64,000 nucleotides of DNA from Frigoribacterium sp. PhB160 (GCF_003751785.1 NZ_RKIE01000003.1:186001-250000); one strand, 5' to 3'. Shown: positions 53,264 to 62,987, counted from the first letter of the stretch. Numbers and translations: made by a program. Notes: a model not told the origin generated them from the sequence alone.

Positions 53264-54697
53264 TCAGCCCTCGGCCCGGTCGGCCCACCAGGCGAGCAGC
53301 CGCTGCTCGGCGACCTCGGCGCCCAGCGGCCCCTCCTCGGTGCGCAGCTCGAGCAGGAAGCGGTACGCCTCGCCCACCTCGCGCCCCGGCGCGATGCCGA
53401 GCACGCGCTGGATGTCGTCGCCGTTCAGGTCGGGCCGCAGCGAGTCGATCTCCTCCCGCTCGCGCAGCTCGGCGATGCGGGTCTCGAGGTCGTCGTAGGC
53501 GAAGCCGAGCCGGTCGGCCTTGCGGCGGTTGCGGGTCGTGACGTCGGCACGGGTCAGCATGTGCAGCCGCTCGAGCTGGTCGCCGGCGTCGCGGACGTAG
53601 CGCCGCACGGCCGAGTCCGTCCAGGCGCCGTCGGTGTAGCCGAAGAACCGCAGGTGCAGCTCGATCAGCCGCGACACGGCCGAGATCGTGTCGTTGTCGA
53701 GCCGCAGCGCCTTGAGCCGCTTCTTCGCGAGCTTCGACCCGACGACGTCGTGGTGGTGGAAGGTGACGACGCCGCCCGGCTCGAGCCGCCGCGTGGCCGG
53801 CTTGCCGCAGTCGTGCAGCAGCGCCGCGAGCCGCAGGGTCAGGTCGGGCGCCTCGCCCGGGTGCCGCTCTCTCTCGTAGCCGATGGCCTGGTCGAGCACG
53901 GTGAGGCTGTGCTCGTAGACGTCCTTGTGGTGGTGGTGCTCGTCGACCTCGAGGCGCATGGCCGCGAGCTCGGGCAGCACGTGGTCGGCGAGGCCCGTGT
54001 CGACCATGAGGCGGATGCCCTCGCGCGGGGCGTCGGTGCGCAGCAGCTTGCCGAGCTCGTCGGCGACGCGCTCGACCGACACGATCGACAACGTGGAGGC
54101 GCGGGTCGCCATCGCGTCGCGCACCTCGGCCGCGACCTCGAAGCCGAGCTGGGCCGTGAACCGTGCCGCCCGCATCATGCGCAGCGGGTCGTCACGGAAC
54201 GAGTCGACCGCCGTGCCGGGCGTGGCGAGCCGCCGGGCGAGGAGGTCGTCGACGCCGCCGGACGGGTCGACGAGCACCTTCTGCGGCAGGCGGAGCGCCA
54301 TCGCGTTGACCGTGAAGTCGCGGCGGACCAGGTCGCCCTCGAGGGTGTCGCCGAACTCGACGACGGGCTTGCGGGTCTCGCCGTCGTAGACGTCGCTGCG
54401 GTAGGTCGTGATCTCGACCACCTCGCCGTCGACGCGGGCGGCGATCGTGCCGAACTGGCGGCCGACGTCCCAGTGCGCCTCGGCGATCGGCACGACGATC
54501 GCGAGGATCTGGTCGGGGTCGGCGTCGGTCGTGAAGTCGAAGTCGTTGACCGGGCGGCCGAGGAAGGCGTCGCGGACGGGGCCGCCGACGAGCGCGAGCT
54601 CGTGGCCGGCCGCGGCGAACGCCTCGGCGAGGGCCGCGACGCGGGGCGTGGCGGCCAGCTCGTCCAGGCGCTGGACGGCGGAGGCGACGGTCTGCAT
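53264..54697 (-). CDS. cca: CCA tRNA nucleotidyltransferase
   Basis: 477 residues. Class II nucleotidyltransferase head GHELALVGGPVRDAFLGR and DFDFTTDADPDQ, then RRDFTVNAMAL, the RNA-binding neck and an HD domain (LAALLHDCGKP). It adds or repairs the 3' CCA of tRNA. The same strand frame stays open far upstream, but family similarity starts at ATG 54697 (MQTVASAVQRLDELAATP). An internal GGAGGCGCGG lies at 54095. Confidence 0.97.
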   Translation of the reverse strand: MQTVASAVQRLDELAATPRVAALAEAFAAAGHELALVGGPVRDAFLGRPVNDFDFTTDADPDQILAIVVPIAEAHWDVGRQFGTIAARVDGEVVEITTYRSDVYDGETRKPVVEFGDTLEGDLVRRDFTVNAMALRLPQKVLVDPSGGVDDLLARRLATPGTAVDSFRDDPLRMMRAARFTAQLGFEVAAEVRDAMATRASTLSIVSVERVADELGKLLRTDAPREGIRLMVDTGLADHVLPELAAMRLEVDEHHHHKDVYEHSLTVLDQAIGYERERHPGEAPDLTLRLAALLHDCGKPATRRLEPGGVVTFHHHDVVGSKLAKKRLKALRLDNDTISAVSRLIELHLRFFGYTDGAWTDSAVRRYVRDAGDQLERLHMLTRADVTTRNRRKADRLGFAYDDLETRIAELREREEIDSLRPDLNGDDIQRVLGIAPGREVGEAYRFLLELRTEEGPLGAEVAEQRLLAWWADRAEG

Positions 54698-54732
54698 GAC
54701 GGACCACTTTGCCACAGTGCGTTCCCCGAGAG

Positions 54733-54781
54733 CCCGGCCCGCGCCTCCTCCCCAGGGCTGAGAGAGGAGGCGCGGGCCGGG
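54733..54781. repeat. Large hairpin of a facing GGAGGCGCGG pair between divergent genes
   Basis: An 18-bp stem (54733-54750 with 54764-54781; arms CCGGCCCGCGCCTCCTC and GAGGAGGCGCGGGCCGG plus one pair) with a 13-base loop. The flanking genes cca and DUF6049 point away from it, so it is not at a transcript end. Confidence 0.85.
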
Positions 54782-54822
54782 GACAGAGGAGCGTCCCGCC
54801 CCGCCTCCGAGACGAGGTTGCC

Positions 54823-54828
54823 TAGACT
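54823..54828 (+). promoter_or_regulatory. -10 of the DUF6049-murJ operon
   Basis: TAGACT lies 44 bases before the ATG at 54872, giving a leader of about 37 nt with GAGGGGG as ribosome-binding site. No clear -35. Confidence 0.45.
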
Positions 54829-54871
54829 CGGCATGCCCCGACGACCCCGTGGTCGAGGGGGCACCACGCCT

Positions 54872-57298
54872 ATGAGACTCCTCCACGCCCTGATCGCCGT
54901 CCTCACGGCGGTGTTCGTCGTGGTCGTCGGGCTCCCCCTCGCCGGGCCCGTCGCGCCCGCGTCGGCGGCGTCGGGCGGGTCGGCCTCCTCCACCGCCGCG
55001 GGCGACGTGACGCTCGCCGTCTCCCCCGCCGACGACGGCGTCCTCGTCCCCGGCCGCGACCTCGTGCTCGACCTCACCGTGACCAACACGACCGAGACCG
55101 ACGTGGCGGAGGGCGTGGGGCGCGTCTACCTCGACCGCGCCGCGTTCACGACGCGGGCGAAGCTCGCGAGCTGGCTCTCGCCCGACGCGACGAGCGTCAG
55201 CGACTACCTCGGCTCGTACCTGGCCCGCGTCGACGTGCCCGCGGTGGCGGCGGGGTCGACCCAGGTCGTCACCCTCACCGTCCCCGCCGCGCAGGTGGCC
55301 CTCGACGGCTACGCCTGGGGCGCCCGGGCCCTCGGCGCGCGCGTGGTCGACGCCGACGGCGCCGAGGTCGCGCAAGACCGCACGAGCGTCGTCTGGCACC
55401 CCGGCGACAGCGTGCCGCCGACCCGGCTGGCCGTGGCGGTGCCGATCACGACGCCCGAGACCGAGACGGGCGTGCTCGACGCCGGCGCCCTCGCCGCCTA
55501 CACGTCGTCGGACGGCACCCTCACCCGCCAGCTGCGCGCGGTGCAGGGCACGCAGGCCGCCGTGGGCGTCGACCCGATGATCATCGCGTCGATCCGCCTG
55601 CTCGGCACGGCCGCGCCGGCGTCCGCCCTCGACTGGCTCTCGCAGCTGCAGGCCTCCGGGCTCGAGACGTTCCCCCTCGCGTACGCCGACGCCGACGTCG
55701 CGGCCCTCAGCCAGGCCGGAGCCGGCACGATCCCCGCACCCACCTCGTTCGACCCGCTCGTCGACGAGTCGCTCTTCGCCGAGCCCGACGAGACCGAGCC
55801 GACGCCGAGCGACGACGCGACGCCGACCGACGAGGCCACGCCCTCGGGCGGGGCCACGACGTCCGGCTCCGACGCGCAGGCACCCGGCTCGGACGGCACC
55901 GGAGGCGCGGACCCCGTCGACCCCTCCGCCACCGACCCGGCCGGGCAGGCCCCCGGTCCCGGCTCCGAGCCCGGCGACGACCCCGCCGCGCCGCCCCTCC
56001 CCACCACGGAGTCGCTGCTCGACTGGCCGTACGACGTGACCGGCGTCGCCTGGCCGACCCGCGCCTCCGTCGTCTCGTCCGACCTCGACGCGTTCACGGC
56101 CGGCGGGTACACGACGACCGTCCTGTCGAGCTCGAACGTCGACGGCTCGACCGACGCCACCGAGAACGCGGCCGTCGACCTCGGCGACGCCGCCGGGGTC
56201 GTCAGCGACGACACCCTCTCGACCCTGGTGCGCCGGGCCGCAGGCGCCCAGGACGACGCCGCGTGGGCCGCGGCCATGGCCGAGCTGTCGGCGAGCGTGG
56301 CGACCGCGACGCGCGAGCGGCCGAGCGACGCCCGCACCCTGCTGACGACGCTCGACCGCGGCTGGTCGGCCGAGGGCGGCTACCTGCACGAGACGCTCGT
56401 CGCCCTCGCGGCCCTGCCCTGGGCGACGACCGCGAGCCTCGCCGACGCCGTCGACAGCACCCCCACCGCGGCGACGGTCGTCGACCAGCCCGAGGACGAC
56501 GAGCGGGTCGCGCAGGTGCGCAGCCTCGTCGAGGCCGACCGCCGCGTGCTCGACCTGGCCTCGGCGCTCGAGCAGCCGCAGGTCGTCACGGCGGCGGCCC
56601 GCCTGCGCACCCTCGCGCTCGCCTCCCACGCCTGGCGCGACAACGCCGAGGGCTTCGCCAGCGAGGTGGCGGCCGCGACCGCCGAGTCGACCGCGACGGC
56701 CGGCCTCGTGTCGGTGGTGCGCGGCAGCGACCAGCTCATCCTCGGCGACCGGTCGTCGCTGCCGCTCTACGTGCAGAACGCGACCGACTCGACGGCGACC
56801 GTCTACCTGACCGTGCAGCCGTCGAACCCGATCCTCGCCGTCGAGGAGAACCGCATCGAGGTGACGGTGCAGGGCCAGTCGCAGTCGCGCGTCCGCGTGC
56901 CGGTGCAGTCGGTCGCCAACGGCACGGTGCTCGTCTCGATGACCCTGACCAGCCCGACCGGCGTCGCCATCGGCAGCCCGAGCAGCGTCTCCATCAACGT
57001 GCAGGCCGGCTGGGAGACCGCGATCACGTGGGTCTTCGCCGTCGGCTTCGTGCTGCTGTTCGGCGGCGGCATCTACCGCACCTTCCGCAAGCGCCGCCGT
57101 GCGCCAGACGGCGGCGACGGTGACGACGATCCCCGAGACCACACCCCCGGCGACGGCGACGGGCCCACCAGCACGACGACCGATCGCAGCAGCAGCAGCC
57201 CGGAGGCTCCCATCCACCCGAGACACCCGTCGACCTCGACGACCCCCTCCACCTCGACGCCCTCGACCTCGACGCCCGGCCCGGGCGAGACCGCGTGA
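54872..57298 (+). CDS. DUF6049-type secreted/membrane protein
   Basis: 808 residues. Signal peptide 1-33 (ends ASAAS), a large extracellular part with a Ser/Asp/Pro-rich linker around 310-370, a C-terminal beta-sandwich, one transmembrane helix (AITWVFAVGFVLLFGGGIY) and a cytoplasmic tail rich in Thr/Ser/Pro. This protein is regularly found before murJ in actinobacteria and is presumed to act in cell-wall assembly; its function is unproven. murJ starts in its stop codon (GTGA). Confidence 0.85.
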   Translation: MRLLHALIAVLTAVFVVVVGLPLAGPVAPASAASGGSASSTAAGDVTLAVSPADDGVLVPGRDLVLDLTVTNTTETDVAEGVGRVYLDRAAFTTRAKLASWLSPDATSVSDYLGSYLARVDVPAVAAGSTQVVTLTVPAAQVALDGYAWGARALGARVVDADGAEVAQDRTSVVWHPGDSVPPTRLAVAVPITTPETETGVLDAGALAAYTSSDGTLTRQLRAVQGTQAAVGVDPMIIASIRLLGTAAPASALDWLSQLQASGLETFPLAYADADVAALSQAGAGTIPAPTSFDPLVDESLFAEPDETEPTPSDDATPTDEATPSGGATTSGSDAQAPGSDGTGGADPVDPSATDPAGQAPGPGSEPGDDPAAPPLPTTESLLDWPYDVTGVAWPTRASVVSSDLDAFTAGGYTTTVLSSSNVDGSTDATENAAVDLGDAAGVVSDDTLSTLVRRAAGAQDDAAWAAAMAELSASVATATRERPSDARTLLTTLDRGWSAEGGYLHETLVALAALPWATTASLADAVDSTPTAATVVDQPEDDERVAQVRSLVEADRRVLDLASALEQPQVVTAAARLRTLALASHAWRDNAEGFASEVAAATAESTATAGLVSVVRGSDQLILGDRSSLPLYVQNATDSTATVYLTVQPSNPILAVEENRIEVTVQGQSQSRVRVPVQSVANGTVLVSMTLTSPTGVAIGSPSSVSINVQAGWETAITWVFAVGFVLLFGGGIYRTFRKRRRAPDGGDGDDDPRDHTPGDGDGPTSTTTDRSSSSPEAPIHPRHPSTSTTPSTSTPSTSTPGPGETA

Positions 57299-58968
57299 GC
57301 GCCTCCCCCGCCGGGCTCGGCCGGGCGAGCGTCCTGCTCGCCTCGGGCTCGATGGTCTCCCGCGTCCTCGGCTTCGTGAAGACCGCGGTGCTCGCGGCCG
57401 CCATTGGGCAGAGCGCCAGCCGGGCCGCCGACTCGTTCGCCCTCGCGAACCAGCTGCCGAACAACATCTACGCGCTGATCGCGGGCGGCCTGCTCAGCGC
57501 CGTGCTCGTGCCCCAGATCGTCCGTGCGGCCACGAACGACGACGACGGCGGCCAGCGCTTCATCAACAAGATCGTCACGCTCGGCACGATCGTCTTCGCG
57601 GCGGTCGGGCTGATCGGCACCCTGCTCGCGCCGATGCTCGTGCGCCTCTACGCGCAGCAGGCGAACAGCACCGGGCAGGGTGGTTACACCTCTGACTCCA
57701 TCGCCCTGGCGACGGCCTTCGCCTACTGGTGCCTGCCGCAGATCTTCTTCTACGCCATGTACTCCCTGCTCAGCGAGGTGCTCAACGCACGGCAGGTCTT
57801 CGGCCCGTTCACGTGGGCGCCGGTCATCAACAACGTCGTCGCCATCGCCGGGCTCGTCGTCTTCATGGTGCTGTTCGGCGGCTCGGCGTCGAACTCGGTC
57901 GTCGACGTCTGGACGCCGGGGCGCATCACCGTCCTCGCCGGCACGGCGTCGCTCGGCGTGCTCGCCCAGGCCGGCTTCCTGCTCTTCTTCTGGCGTCGGG
58001 CCGGCCTCCGTTTCCGCCCCGACTTCCGCTGGCGCGGCGTCGGCCTCGGCGCCACGGGCAAGGCGGCCGGCTGGCTCTTCGGCATGGTGCTCGTCACCCA
58101 GCTCGCCGGCCTCGTGCAGAGCCGCGTGGCCTCCGAGGGCAGCGGCGCGGGCGCCTCGAACGCCGTGCTGGCCAACAGCTGGCTGCTCTTCATGCTGCCG
58201 CACGGCATCGTCGCGGTCTCGATCGCGACGGCGTACTTCACGCGCATGAGCGGGCACGCCTCGCGCGGCGACCTGCGCGCCGTCCGCACCGACCTGTCGC
58301 AGTCGCTCCGCACGATCGGCATGTTCATGGTCTTCGCGGCCGTCGCCATGATCGTCGTCGCGCTGCCCTTCGCGAGCTTCTTCGAGAGCACCTTCCGGGG
58401 CGCCACCCAGATGTCGCAGGTCATCGTCGGCTTCATGCCGGGGCTCGTGCTCTTCAGCGTGCTGTTCGTCGTGCAGCGCGTCTTCTACGCCCTGCACGAC
58501 CAGCGCACGCCGTTCCTCATGCAGCTCATCCAGTCGAGCGTCTTCGTCGTCGGGACGCTGCTCTGCTCGGCGGTCGTCCCCGACGACCGCATCGCCGCCG
58601 CCATCGCCTGGACCACCTCGATCGCGGGCTCGGCCCAGACCGTCGTCGCCCTGGTGCTCGTCAAGCGTCGCCTCGGCGGCATCGACGGCCGCTGGGTGCT
58701 GCGCCGCTACGTGCAGTACTCGGTCGTCGCGGCCGTCGCCGGCGTGGTCGGCCTCGTCGTCGTGTTCGGCCTCGGCAGCTTCGACCCGAACGGCTTCGCG
58801 CACTCCAGCCGCATCGCCGGCCTCTTCTCCGTCCTCGTCGCGGTGGCGTTCATGGCCGTCGTCTACTTCGGCCTGCTGCGCCTCGTGCGCCTGCCCGAGC
58901 TCGTCGAGCTGCTCGACCCCGTGCTGCGCCGCGCGCGCCCGCTGGTGAGCCGGCTGCTGCGTCGCTGA
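57295..58968 (+). CDS. murJ: Lipid II flippase MurJ
   Basis: 557 residues with about fourteen helices, MVF/MviN superfamily. N-terminal SGSMVSRVLGFVKTAVLAAAIG, SFALANQLPNNIYALIAGGLLSAVLVPQ and later LFMLPHGIVAVSIATAYFTRMS are typical. It moves lipid II across the membrane for peptidoglycan synthesis. No C-terminal kinase-like domain (as in mycobacterial MviN) is fused. Coupled to DUF6049. Confidence 0.95.
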   Translation: MSASPAGLGRASVLLASGSMVSRVLGFVKTAVLAAAIGQSASRAADSFALANQLPNNIYALIAGGLLSAVLVPQIVRAATNDDDGGQRFINKIVTLGTIVFAAVGLIGTLLAPMLVRLYAQQANSTGQGGYTSDSIALATAFAYWCLPQIFFYAMYSLLSEVLNARQVFGPFTWAPVINNVVAIAGLVVFMVLFGGSASNSVVDVWTPGRITVLAGTASLGVLAQAGFLLFFWRRAGLRFRPDFRWRGVGLGATGKAAGWLFGMVLVTQLAGLVQSRVASEGSGAGASNAVLANSWLLFMLPHGIVAVSIATAYFTRMSGHASRGDLRAVRTDLSQSLRTIGMFMVFAAVAMIVVALPFASFFESTFRGATQMSQVIVGFMPGLVLFSVLFVVQRVFYALHDQRTPFLMQLIQSSVFVVGTLLCSAVVPDDRIAAAIAWTTSIAGSAQTVVALVLVKRRLGGIDGRWVLRRYVQYSVVAAVAGVVGLVVVFGLGSFDPNGFAHSSRIAGLFSVLVAVAFMAVVYFGLLRLVRLPELVELLDPVLRRARPLVSRLLRR

Positions 58969-58974
58969 GCCGCT

Positions 58975-59008
58975 CCGCGCCTCCTCGACGTCCCTCTGGG
59001 AGGCGCGG
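58975..59008 (+). terminator. Hairpin of a facing GGAGGCGCGG pair after murJ
   Basis: CCGCGCCTCC (58975-58984) and GGAGGCGCGG (58999-59008), loop of 14, seven bases past the murJ stop. TAGGAT at 59022-59027 just downstream is a likely -10 for trxB. Confidence 0.75.
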
Positions 59009-59119
59009 AATAGCCCGCCGCTAGGATCTGTTCGATCAGGCGGTGCGGGAGACCGCAGGGCCCGACGAGGGCCCGCCCGGTCCCCTGCCCGTCCACACAC
59101 GTCCCTGAGGAAGGTGCTC

Positions 59120-60127
59120 ATGCGCCAGATCATCATCATCGGCTCCGGCCCCGCCGGCTACACCGCGGGCATCTACGCGGCCCGCGCCGGTCTCGAGCCG
59201 CTCATCGTCGCCAGCTCCGTCGAGGCGGGCGGTGAGCTCATGAAGACCACCGAGGTCGAGAACTTCCCCGGGTTCCCCGACGGCATCCAGGGCCCCGAGC
59301 TGATGTTCAAGCTGCAGGAGCAGGCCGAGAAGTTCGGCGCCGAGGTGCTGCTCGACGACGTCACCAGCGTCGACCTGACCGGCGACGTCAAGACCGTCAC
59401 GCTCGGCAGCGGCGCCGTCGAGGAGGCGCTGACGGTGATCTTCGCGACGGGCAGCGCCTACCGCAAGCTCGGCCTGGCCGACGAGGAGCGCCTCAGCGGC
59501 CGCGGCGTCAGCTGGTGCGCCACGTGCGACGGCTTCTTCTTCAAGCAGAAGGAGATCGCGGTCGTCGGCGGCGGCGACTCGGCCATGGAGGAGGCGACCT
59601 TCCTCACGCGCTTCGCGAGCAAGGTCTACGTCATCCACCGCTCCGAGAGCCTCCGCGCCTCGAAGATCATGCAGGAGCGAGCGTTCTCGAACGACAAGAT
59701 CGAGTTCCTCTACAACAAGCAGGTCTCGGCCATCCTCGGCGGCGAGAAGGCGACGGGCGTGCAGCTCACCGACACGGCCGACGGCAGCGTCAGCGAGCTC
59801 GAGCTCGACGGCCTCTTCATCGCGATCGGCAACGACCCGCGCGTGCACCTCGTCCACGGCCAGCTCGACCTCACCACGGACGGCACGATCGCGGTCGAGG
59901 GCCGCAGCTCCAAGACCAACCTCCGCGGCGTGTTCGCGGCGGGCGACGTCATCGACCCGACCTACCGCCAGGCGGCCACCGCGGCCGGATCCGGCGTGGT
60001 CGCGGCGCTCGACGCCGAGCACTTCCTCGCCAGCCTCGACCAGACGTTTCTAGCCGAGCACACCCCCGGCGCCGCCGAGGGCATCGACACCGCCGAGTCG
60101 GTCGCCCCCGAGACCGTCTCCGCGTAG
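59120..60127 (+). CDS. trxB: Thioredoxin reductase
   Basis: 335 residues. FAD site IIGSGPAGYTAGIYAARAGL, redox pair in SWCATCDGFFF, NADPH site VVGGGDSAMEEATFL and C-terminal GVFAAGDVIDPTYRQAATAAGSG. It reduces thioredoxin with NADPH. GAGGAAGG before the ATG fixes the start; a GTG six bases earlier is also in frame. The C-terminal 25 residues extend beyond the core enzyme. Confidence 0.98.
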   Translation: MRQIIIIGSGPAGYTAGIYAARAGLEPLIVASSVEAGGELMKTTEVENFPGFPDGIQGPELMFKLQEQAEKFGAEVLLDDVTSVDLTGDVKTVTLGSGAVEEALTVIFATGSAYRKLGLADEERLSGRGVSWCATCDGFFFKQKEIAVVGGGDSAMEEATFLTRFASKVYVIHRSESLRASKIMQERAFSNDKIEFLYNKQVSAILGGEKATGVQLTDTADGSVSELELDGLFIAIGNDPRVHLVHGQLDLTTDGTIAVEGRSSKTNLRGVFAAGDVIDPTYRQAATAAGSGVVAALDAEHFLASLDQTFLAEHTPGAAEGIDTAESVAPETVSA

Positions 60128-60171
60128 CGGTCCCCCGAGCCACACCAGCCACCACGACGAAAGGAACCACC

Positions 60172-60498
60172 ATGAGCAGCGCCAAGGCAGTCACCGACGC
60201 CTCCTTCGAGGCCGACGTCCTCACCTCCGACAAGACGATCCTCGTCGACTTCTGGGCCGAGTGGTGCGGTCCGTGCCGCGCGGTCTCGCCGATCCTCGAC
60301 CAGATCGCCGCCGAGCACAGCGACAAGATCGAGATCGTCAAGCTCAACGTCGACGACAACCCCCAGACCGCCATGCAGTACCAGATCACGTCGATCCCGG
60401 CGATGAAGGTCTACAAGGGCGGCCAGGTCGTCAAGACCGTCATCGGCGCCAAGCCGAAGCAGGCCCTCGAGGCCGACCTGGCGGAGTTCCTGGCGTAG
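60172..60498 (+). CDS. trxA: Thioredoxin
   Basis: 108 residues, with active site WAEWCGPCR, cis-Pro in SIPAMKVYKGG. Partner of the upstream trxB (44-bp gap, with AAAGGA ribosome-binding site), probably co-transcribed and ended by a strong hairpin. Confidence 0.99.
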   Translation: MSSAKAVTDASFEADVLTSDKTILVDFWAEWCGPCRAVSPILDQIAAEHSDKIEIVKLNVDDNPQTAMQYQITSIPAMKVYKGGQVVKTVIGAKPKQALEADLAEFLA

Positions 60499-60515
60499 TC
60501 GACACCGACGCACCG

Positions 60516-60549
60516 AGAGCCCGCCCAGCGCACCTGCTGGGCGGGCTCT
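60516..60549 (+). terminator. Terminator of trxB-trxA
   Basis: A 14-bp perfect stem (AGAGCCCGCCCAGC, loop GCACCT) 18 bases past the trxA stop, followed by TTCCCGTCT. It does not use the GGAGGCGCGG 10-mer; one copy lies just after it (60560-60569). Confidence 0.85.
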
Positions 60550-60607
60550 TCCCGTCTCACCGCGCCTCCGGGCATATCCTGAACCGCATCACCCTCGACC
60601 GACAGGC

Positions 60608-61921
60608 ATGCAGATGACGAACAAGGGCACCAACCTCGACCCGTGGTACGACTCCTACGCCGACCGCACCGCCGGCCTGAGCGCCTCCGAGGTCCGAGCC
60701 CTGTTCGCCGTCGCCAGCCGCCCCGAGGTGGCGTCCCTGGCAGGCGGCATGCCCTTCGTGTCCGCCCTGCCGCGTGAGCTCGTCACGGGCGCGATCGACC
60801 GCGTCATGTCGGCCGGCGGCGGCGCCATGGCGCTGCAGTACGGCTCGGGCCAGGGCACGCCCGCGATCCGCGAGCACATCATGCAGATCATGGCGATGGA
60901 GGGCATCCGCGGCAGCGCCGACGACGTCGTCGTCACCACGGGCTCGCAGCAGGCCCTCGACCTCGTCACGCGGCTCTTCGTCAACCCCGGCGACGTCGTG
61001 CTCGCCGAGTCGCCGAGCTACGTCGGCGCCCTCGGCGTCTTCAAGGCCTACCAGGCCGACGTCGCGCACGTGGCGATGGACGACGAAGGCCTCGTCCCGG
61101 AGGCGCTGCGACAGACGATCGCCCGCCTCGCCTCCGAGGGCCGCACGATCAAGTTCCTGTACACGATCCCCAACTTCCACAACCCCGCGGGCGTCACGCT
61201 CACCTGGGCACGCCGCCTCGAGATCCTCGAGATCTGCCGCTCGGCGGGCATCCTCGTGCTCGAGGACAACCCCTACGGCCTGCTGTACTTCGACCAGCCG
61301 GCCCCCCAGGCGATGCGGTCGGTCGACGACGAGGGCGTCATCTACCTCGGCTCGTTCTCCAAGACGCTCGCTCCCGGCTTCCGCGTGGGCTGGGCCCTCG
61401 CCCCCCACGCCATCCGCGAGAAGCTCATCCTCGCCAACGAGTCGGCGACGCTGTCACCCAACTCGTTCGGGCAGTTCGTCATCACCGAGTACCTCGACCA
61501 GGCCGACTGGCGTGGGCAGATCGACACCTTCCGCGGGCTCTACCGCGAACGTCGCGACGCCATGCTCGGGGCCCTCGGCGAGTACCTGCCCTCGCTGTCG
61601 TGGACCGTGCCCGACGGCGGCTTCTTCGTGTGGGTCACGCTGCCCGACGAGCTCGACTCGAAGGCCATGCTGCCCCGGGCCGTCAAGGAGCTCGTCGCCT
61701 ACACGCCCGGCACCGCGTTCTTCTCGGACGGCGGCGGTCGCCAGAACATCCGGCTCTCGTTCTGCTACCCGACGCCCGAGTTCATCCGCACCGGAGTGGC
61801 CCGCCTGGCCTCGGTCGTCAACGGCGAGCTCGACCTGCTGCGCACCTTCTCGTCCGCGCGTCTCGGAGCACCCACCATCCTCCGCGAGGGCGTCACCATG
61901 CCCCCGCCGAACATGTCCTGA
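60608..61921 (+). CDS. PLP-dependent class I/II aminotransferase
   Basis: 437 residues, fold type I. LQYGSGQGTPAIREHI, TTGSQQALDLVTRLFVNPGD, PNFHNPAGVTLT, EDNPYG and the PLP Lys in GSFSKTLAPGFRVGW are seen. This matches the MocR-domain/LysN-like aminotransferases (2-aminoadipate or aromatic-type) without an N-terminal regulator domain. Substrate unknown. ATG 60608 or 60614 may be used. TATCCT at 60575-60580 is a plausible -10. Confidence 0.92.
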   Translation: MQMTNKGTNLDPWYDSYADRTAGLSASEVRALFAVASRPEVASLAGGMPFVSALPRELVTGAIDRVMSAGGGAMALQYGSGQGTPAIREHIMQIMAMEGIRGSADDVVVTTGSQQALDLVTRLFVNPGDVVLAESPSYVGALGVFKAYQADVAHVAMDDEGLVPEALRQTIARLASEGRTIKFLYTIPNFHNPAGVTLTWARRLEILEICRSAGILVLEDNPYGLLYFDQPAPQAMRSVDDEGVIYLGSFSKTLAPGFRVGWALAPHAIREKLILANESATLSPNSFGQFVITEYLDQADWRGQIDTFRGLYRERRDAMLGALGEYLPSLSWTVPDGGFFVWVTLPDELDSKAMLPRAVKELVAYTPGTAFFSDGGGRQNIRLSFCYPTPEFIRTGVARLASVVNGELDLLRTFSSARLGAPTILREGVTMPPPNMS

Positions 61922-62003
61922 CCAGCAAATACCGGCTCGTCTGCCCGATCGGACGAGCCTCGGCCGACCACGCACCTCCCGACCGGAAAGCGATCCCGAT
62001 CCC

Positions 62004-62963
62004 ATGAACGCCAGCGCCCTCACGTCGGTCACCGTCCTCGCCGGAGGCATCTCGCACGAGCGCGACGTCTCCCTCCGATCGGGGAGGCGCGTGGCCGACA
62101 GCCTGCACGCCAACGGCATCGCCGTGCAGCTCCGCGACCCCGACGCGACGTTGCTCGCACACCTCGCCGCCGAACGCCCCGACGTCGTGTGGCCCGTGCT
62201 GCACGGAGCGAGCGGCGAGGACGGCGCGCTCCGGGGACTGCTCGAGGCGCTGGACATCCCGTTCGTCGGCAGCACGTCCGCCGCGGCTCGCCTCGCGTGG
62301 GACAAGCCGACCGCCAAGGAGCTCGTGAGCCGGGCCGGCGTCCACACGCCCCGCGGCATCACCCTCTCGCACGACGCGTTCCGCGAACTTGGCGCCGTCG
62401 GCGTGCTCCAGGCGATCACGGAGGAACACCCGGTCCCGGTCGTGGTCAAGCCCGCTCGGGGCGGCTCGGCGCAGGGCGTGACAGTCGTGGATGACGCCTC
62501 GCAGCTCCCCCGCGCGATGGTGGACGCATACACGTACTGCGACGACGTCATCGTCGAGCAGAAGATCACCGGGACGGAGATCGCCGTCGGCGTCATCGAC
62601 ACGGGCGACGGCCCCACCGCCCTGCCCGCCGTCGAGATCGTGCCTCGCGGTGGTGTCTACGGTTTCGAGGCACGGTACAACGCAGGCGAGACGACGTTCT
62701 TCACGCCGGCCCGCCTCGAGGCCGACGCCAGCTCTGCTGCGGCAGTCGCCGCCGTCGCCGCGCACGAGGCCCTCGGCCTGCGGCACCTGTCCCGCGTCGA
62801 TCTCATCGTCGACGCGGCGGGGACCCCGTGGTTCCTCGAGGTGAACGTCCTGCCCGGGCTGACCGAGACCTCGCTGGTGCCCATGGCCCTGGAGTCGGCC
62901 GGCTACGAGCTCGGCCTGTTCTACGCGGCTCTGGCAGAGAAGGCCGTTCGCGACCACGTGTGA
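62004..62963 (+). CDS. ddl: D-alanine--D-alanine ligase family protein
   Basis: 319 residues, ATP-grasp. TVLAGGISHERDVSLRSGRRVADSL, VWPVLHGASGEDGALRGLLE, DKPTAKEL, VKPARGGSAQGV, and EVNVLPGLTETSLVP are the ligase motifs. It would join two D-Ala for peptidoglycan. It is shorter than housekeeping Ddl (about 360 residues) and lies next to parB, so it may be a second ligase-like enzyme. The ATG has no strong ribosome-binding site. Confidence 0.9.
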   Translation: MNASALTSVTVLAGGISHERDVSLRSGRRVADSLHANGIAVQLRDPDATLLAHLAAERPDVVWPVLHGASGEDGALRGLLEALDIPFVGSTSAAARLAWDKPTAKELVSRAGVHTPRGITLSHDAFRELGAVGVLQAITEEHPVPVVVKPARGGSAQGVTVVDDASQLPRAMVDAYTYCDDVIVEQKITGTEIAVGVIDTGDGPTALPAVEIVPRGGVYGFEARYNAGETTFFTPARLEADASSAAAVAAVAAHEALGLRHLSRVDLIVDAAGTPWFLEVNVLPGLTETSLVPMALESAGYELGLFYAALAEKAVRDHV

Positions 62964-62973
62964 ACGAACGCTG

Positions 62974-62987
62974 TTTCACGTGAAACG
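62974..62987. promoter_or_regulatory. parS: parS site 1
   Basis: GTTTCACGTGAAAC, a perfect 14-bp palindrome identical to the core of bacterial parS, 10 bases past the ddl stop. ParB binds and spreads from such sites. Confidence 0.95.

Noticed and set aside
53264-57226. A minus-strand frame of more than 1300 codons through cca and across DUF6049
   Set aside because: High GC suppresses stops. Only the cca part shows family motifs and normal composition; the rest mirrors the DUF6049 gene on the other strand.
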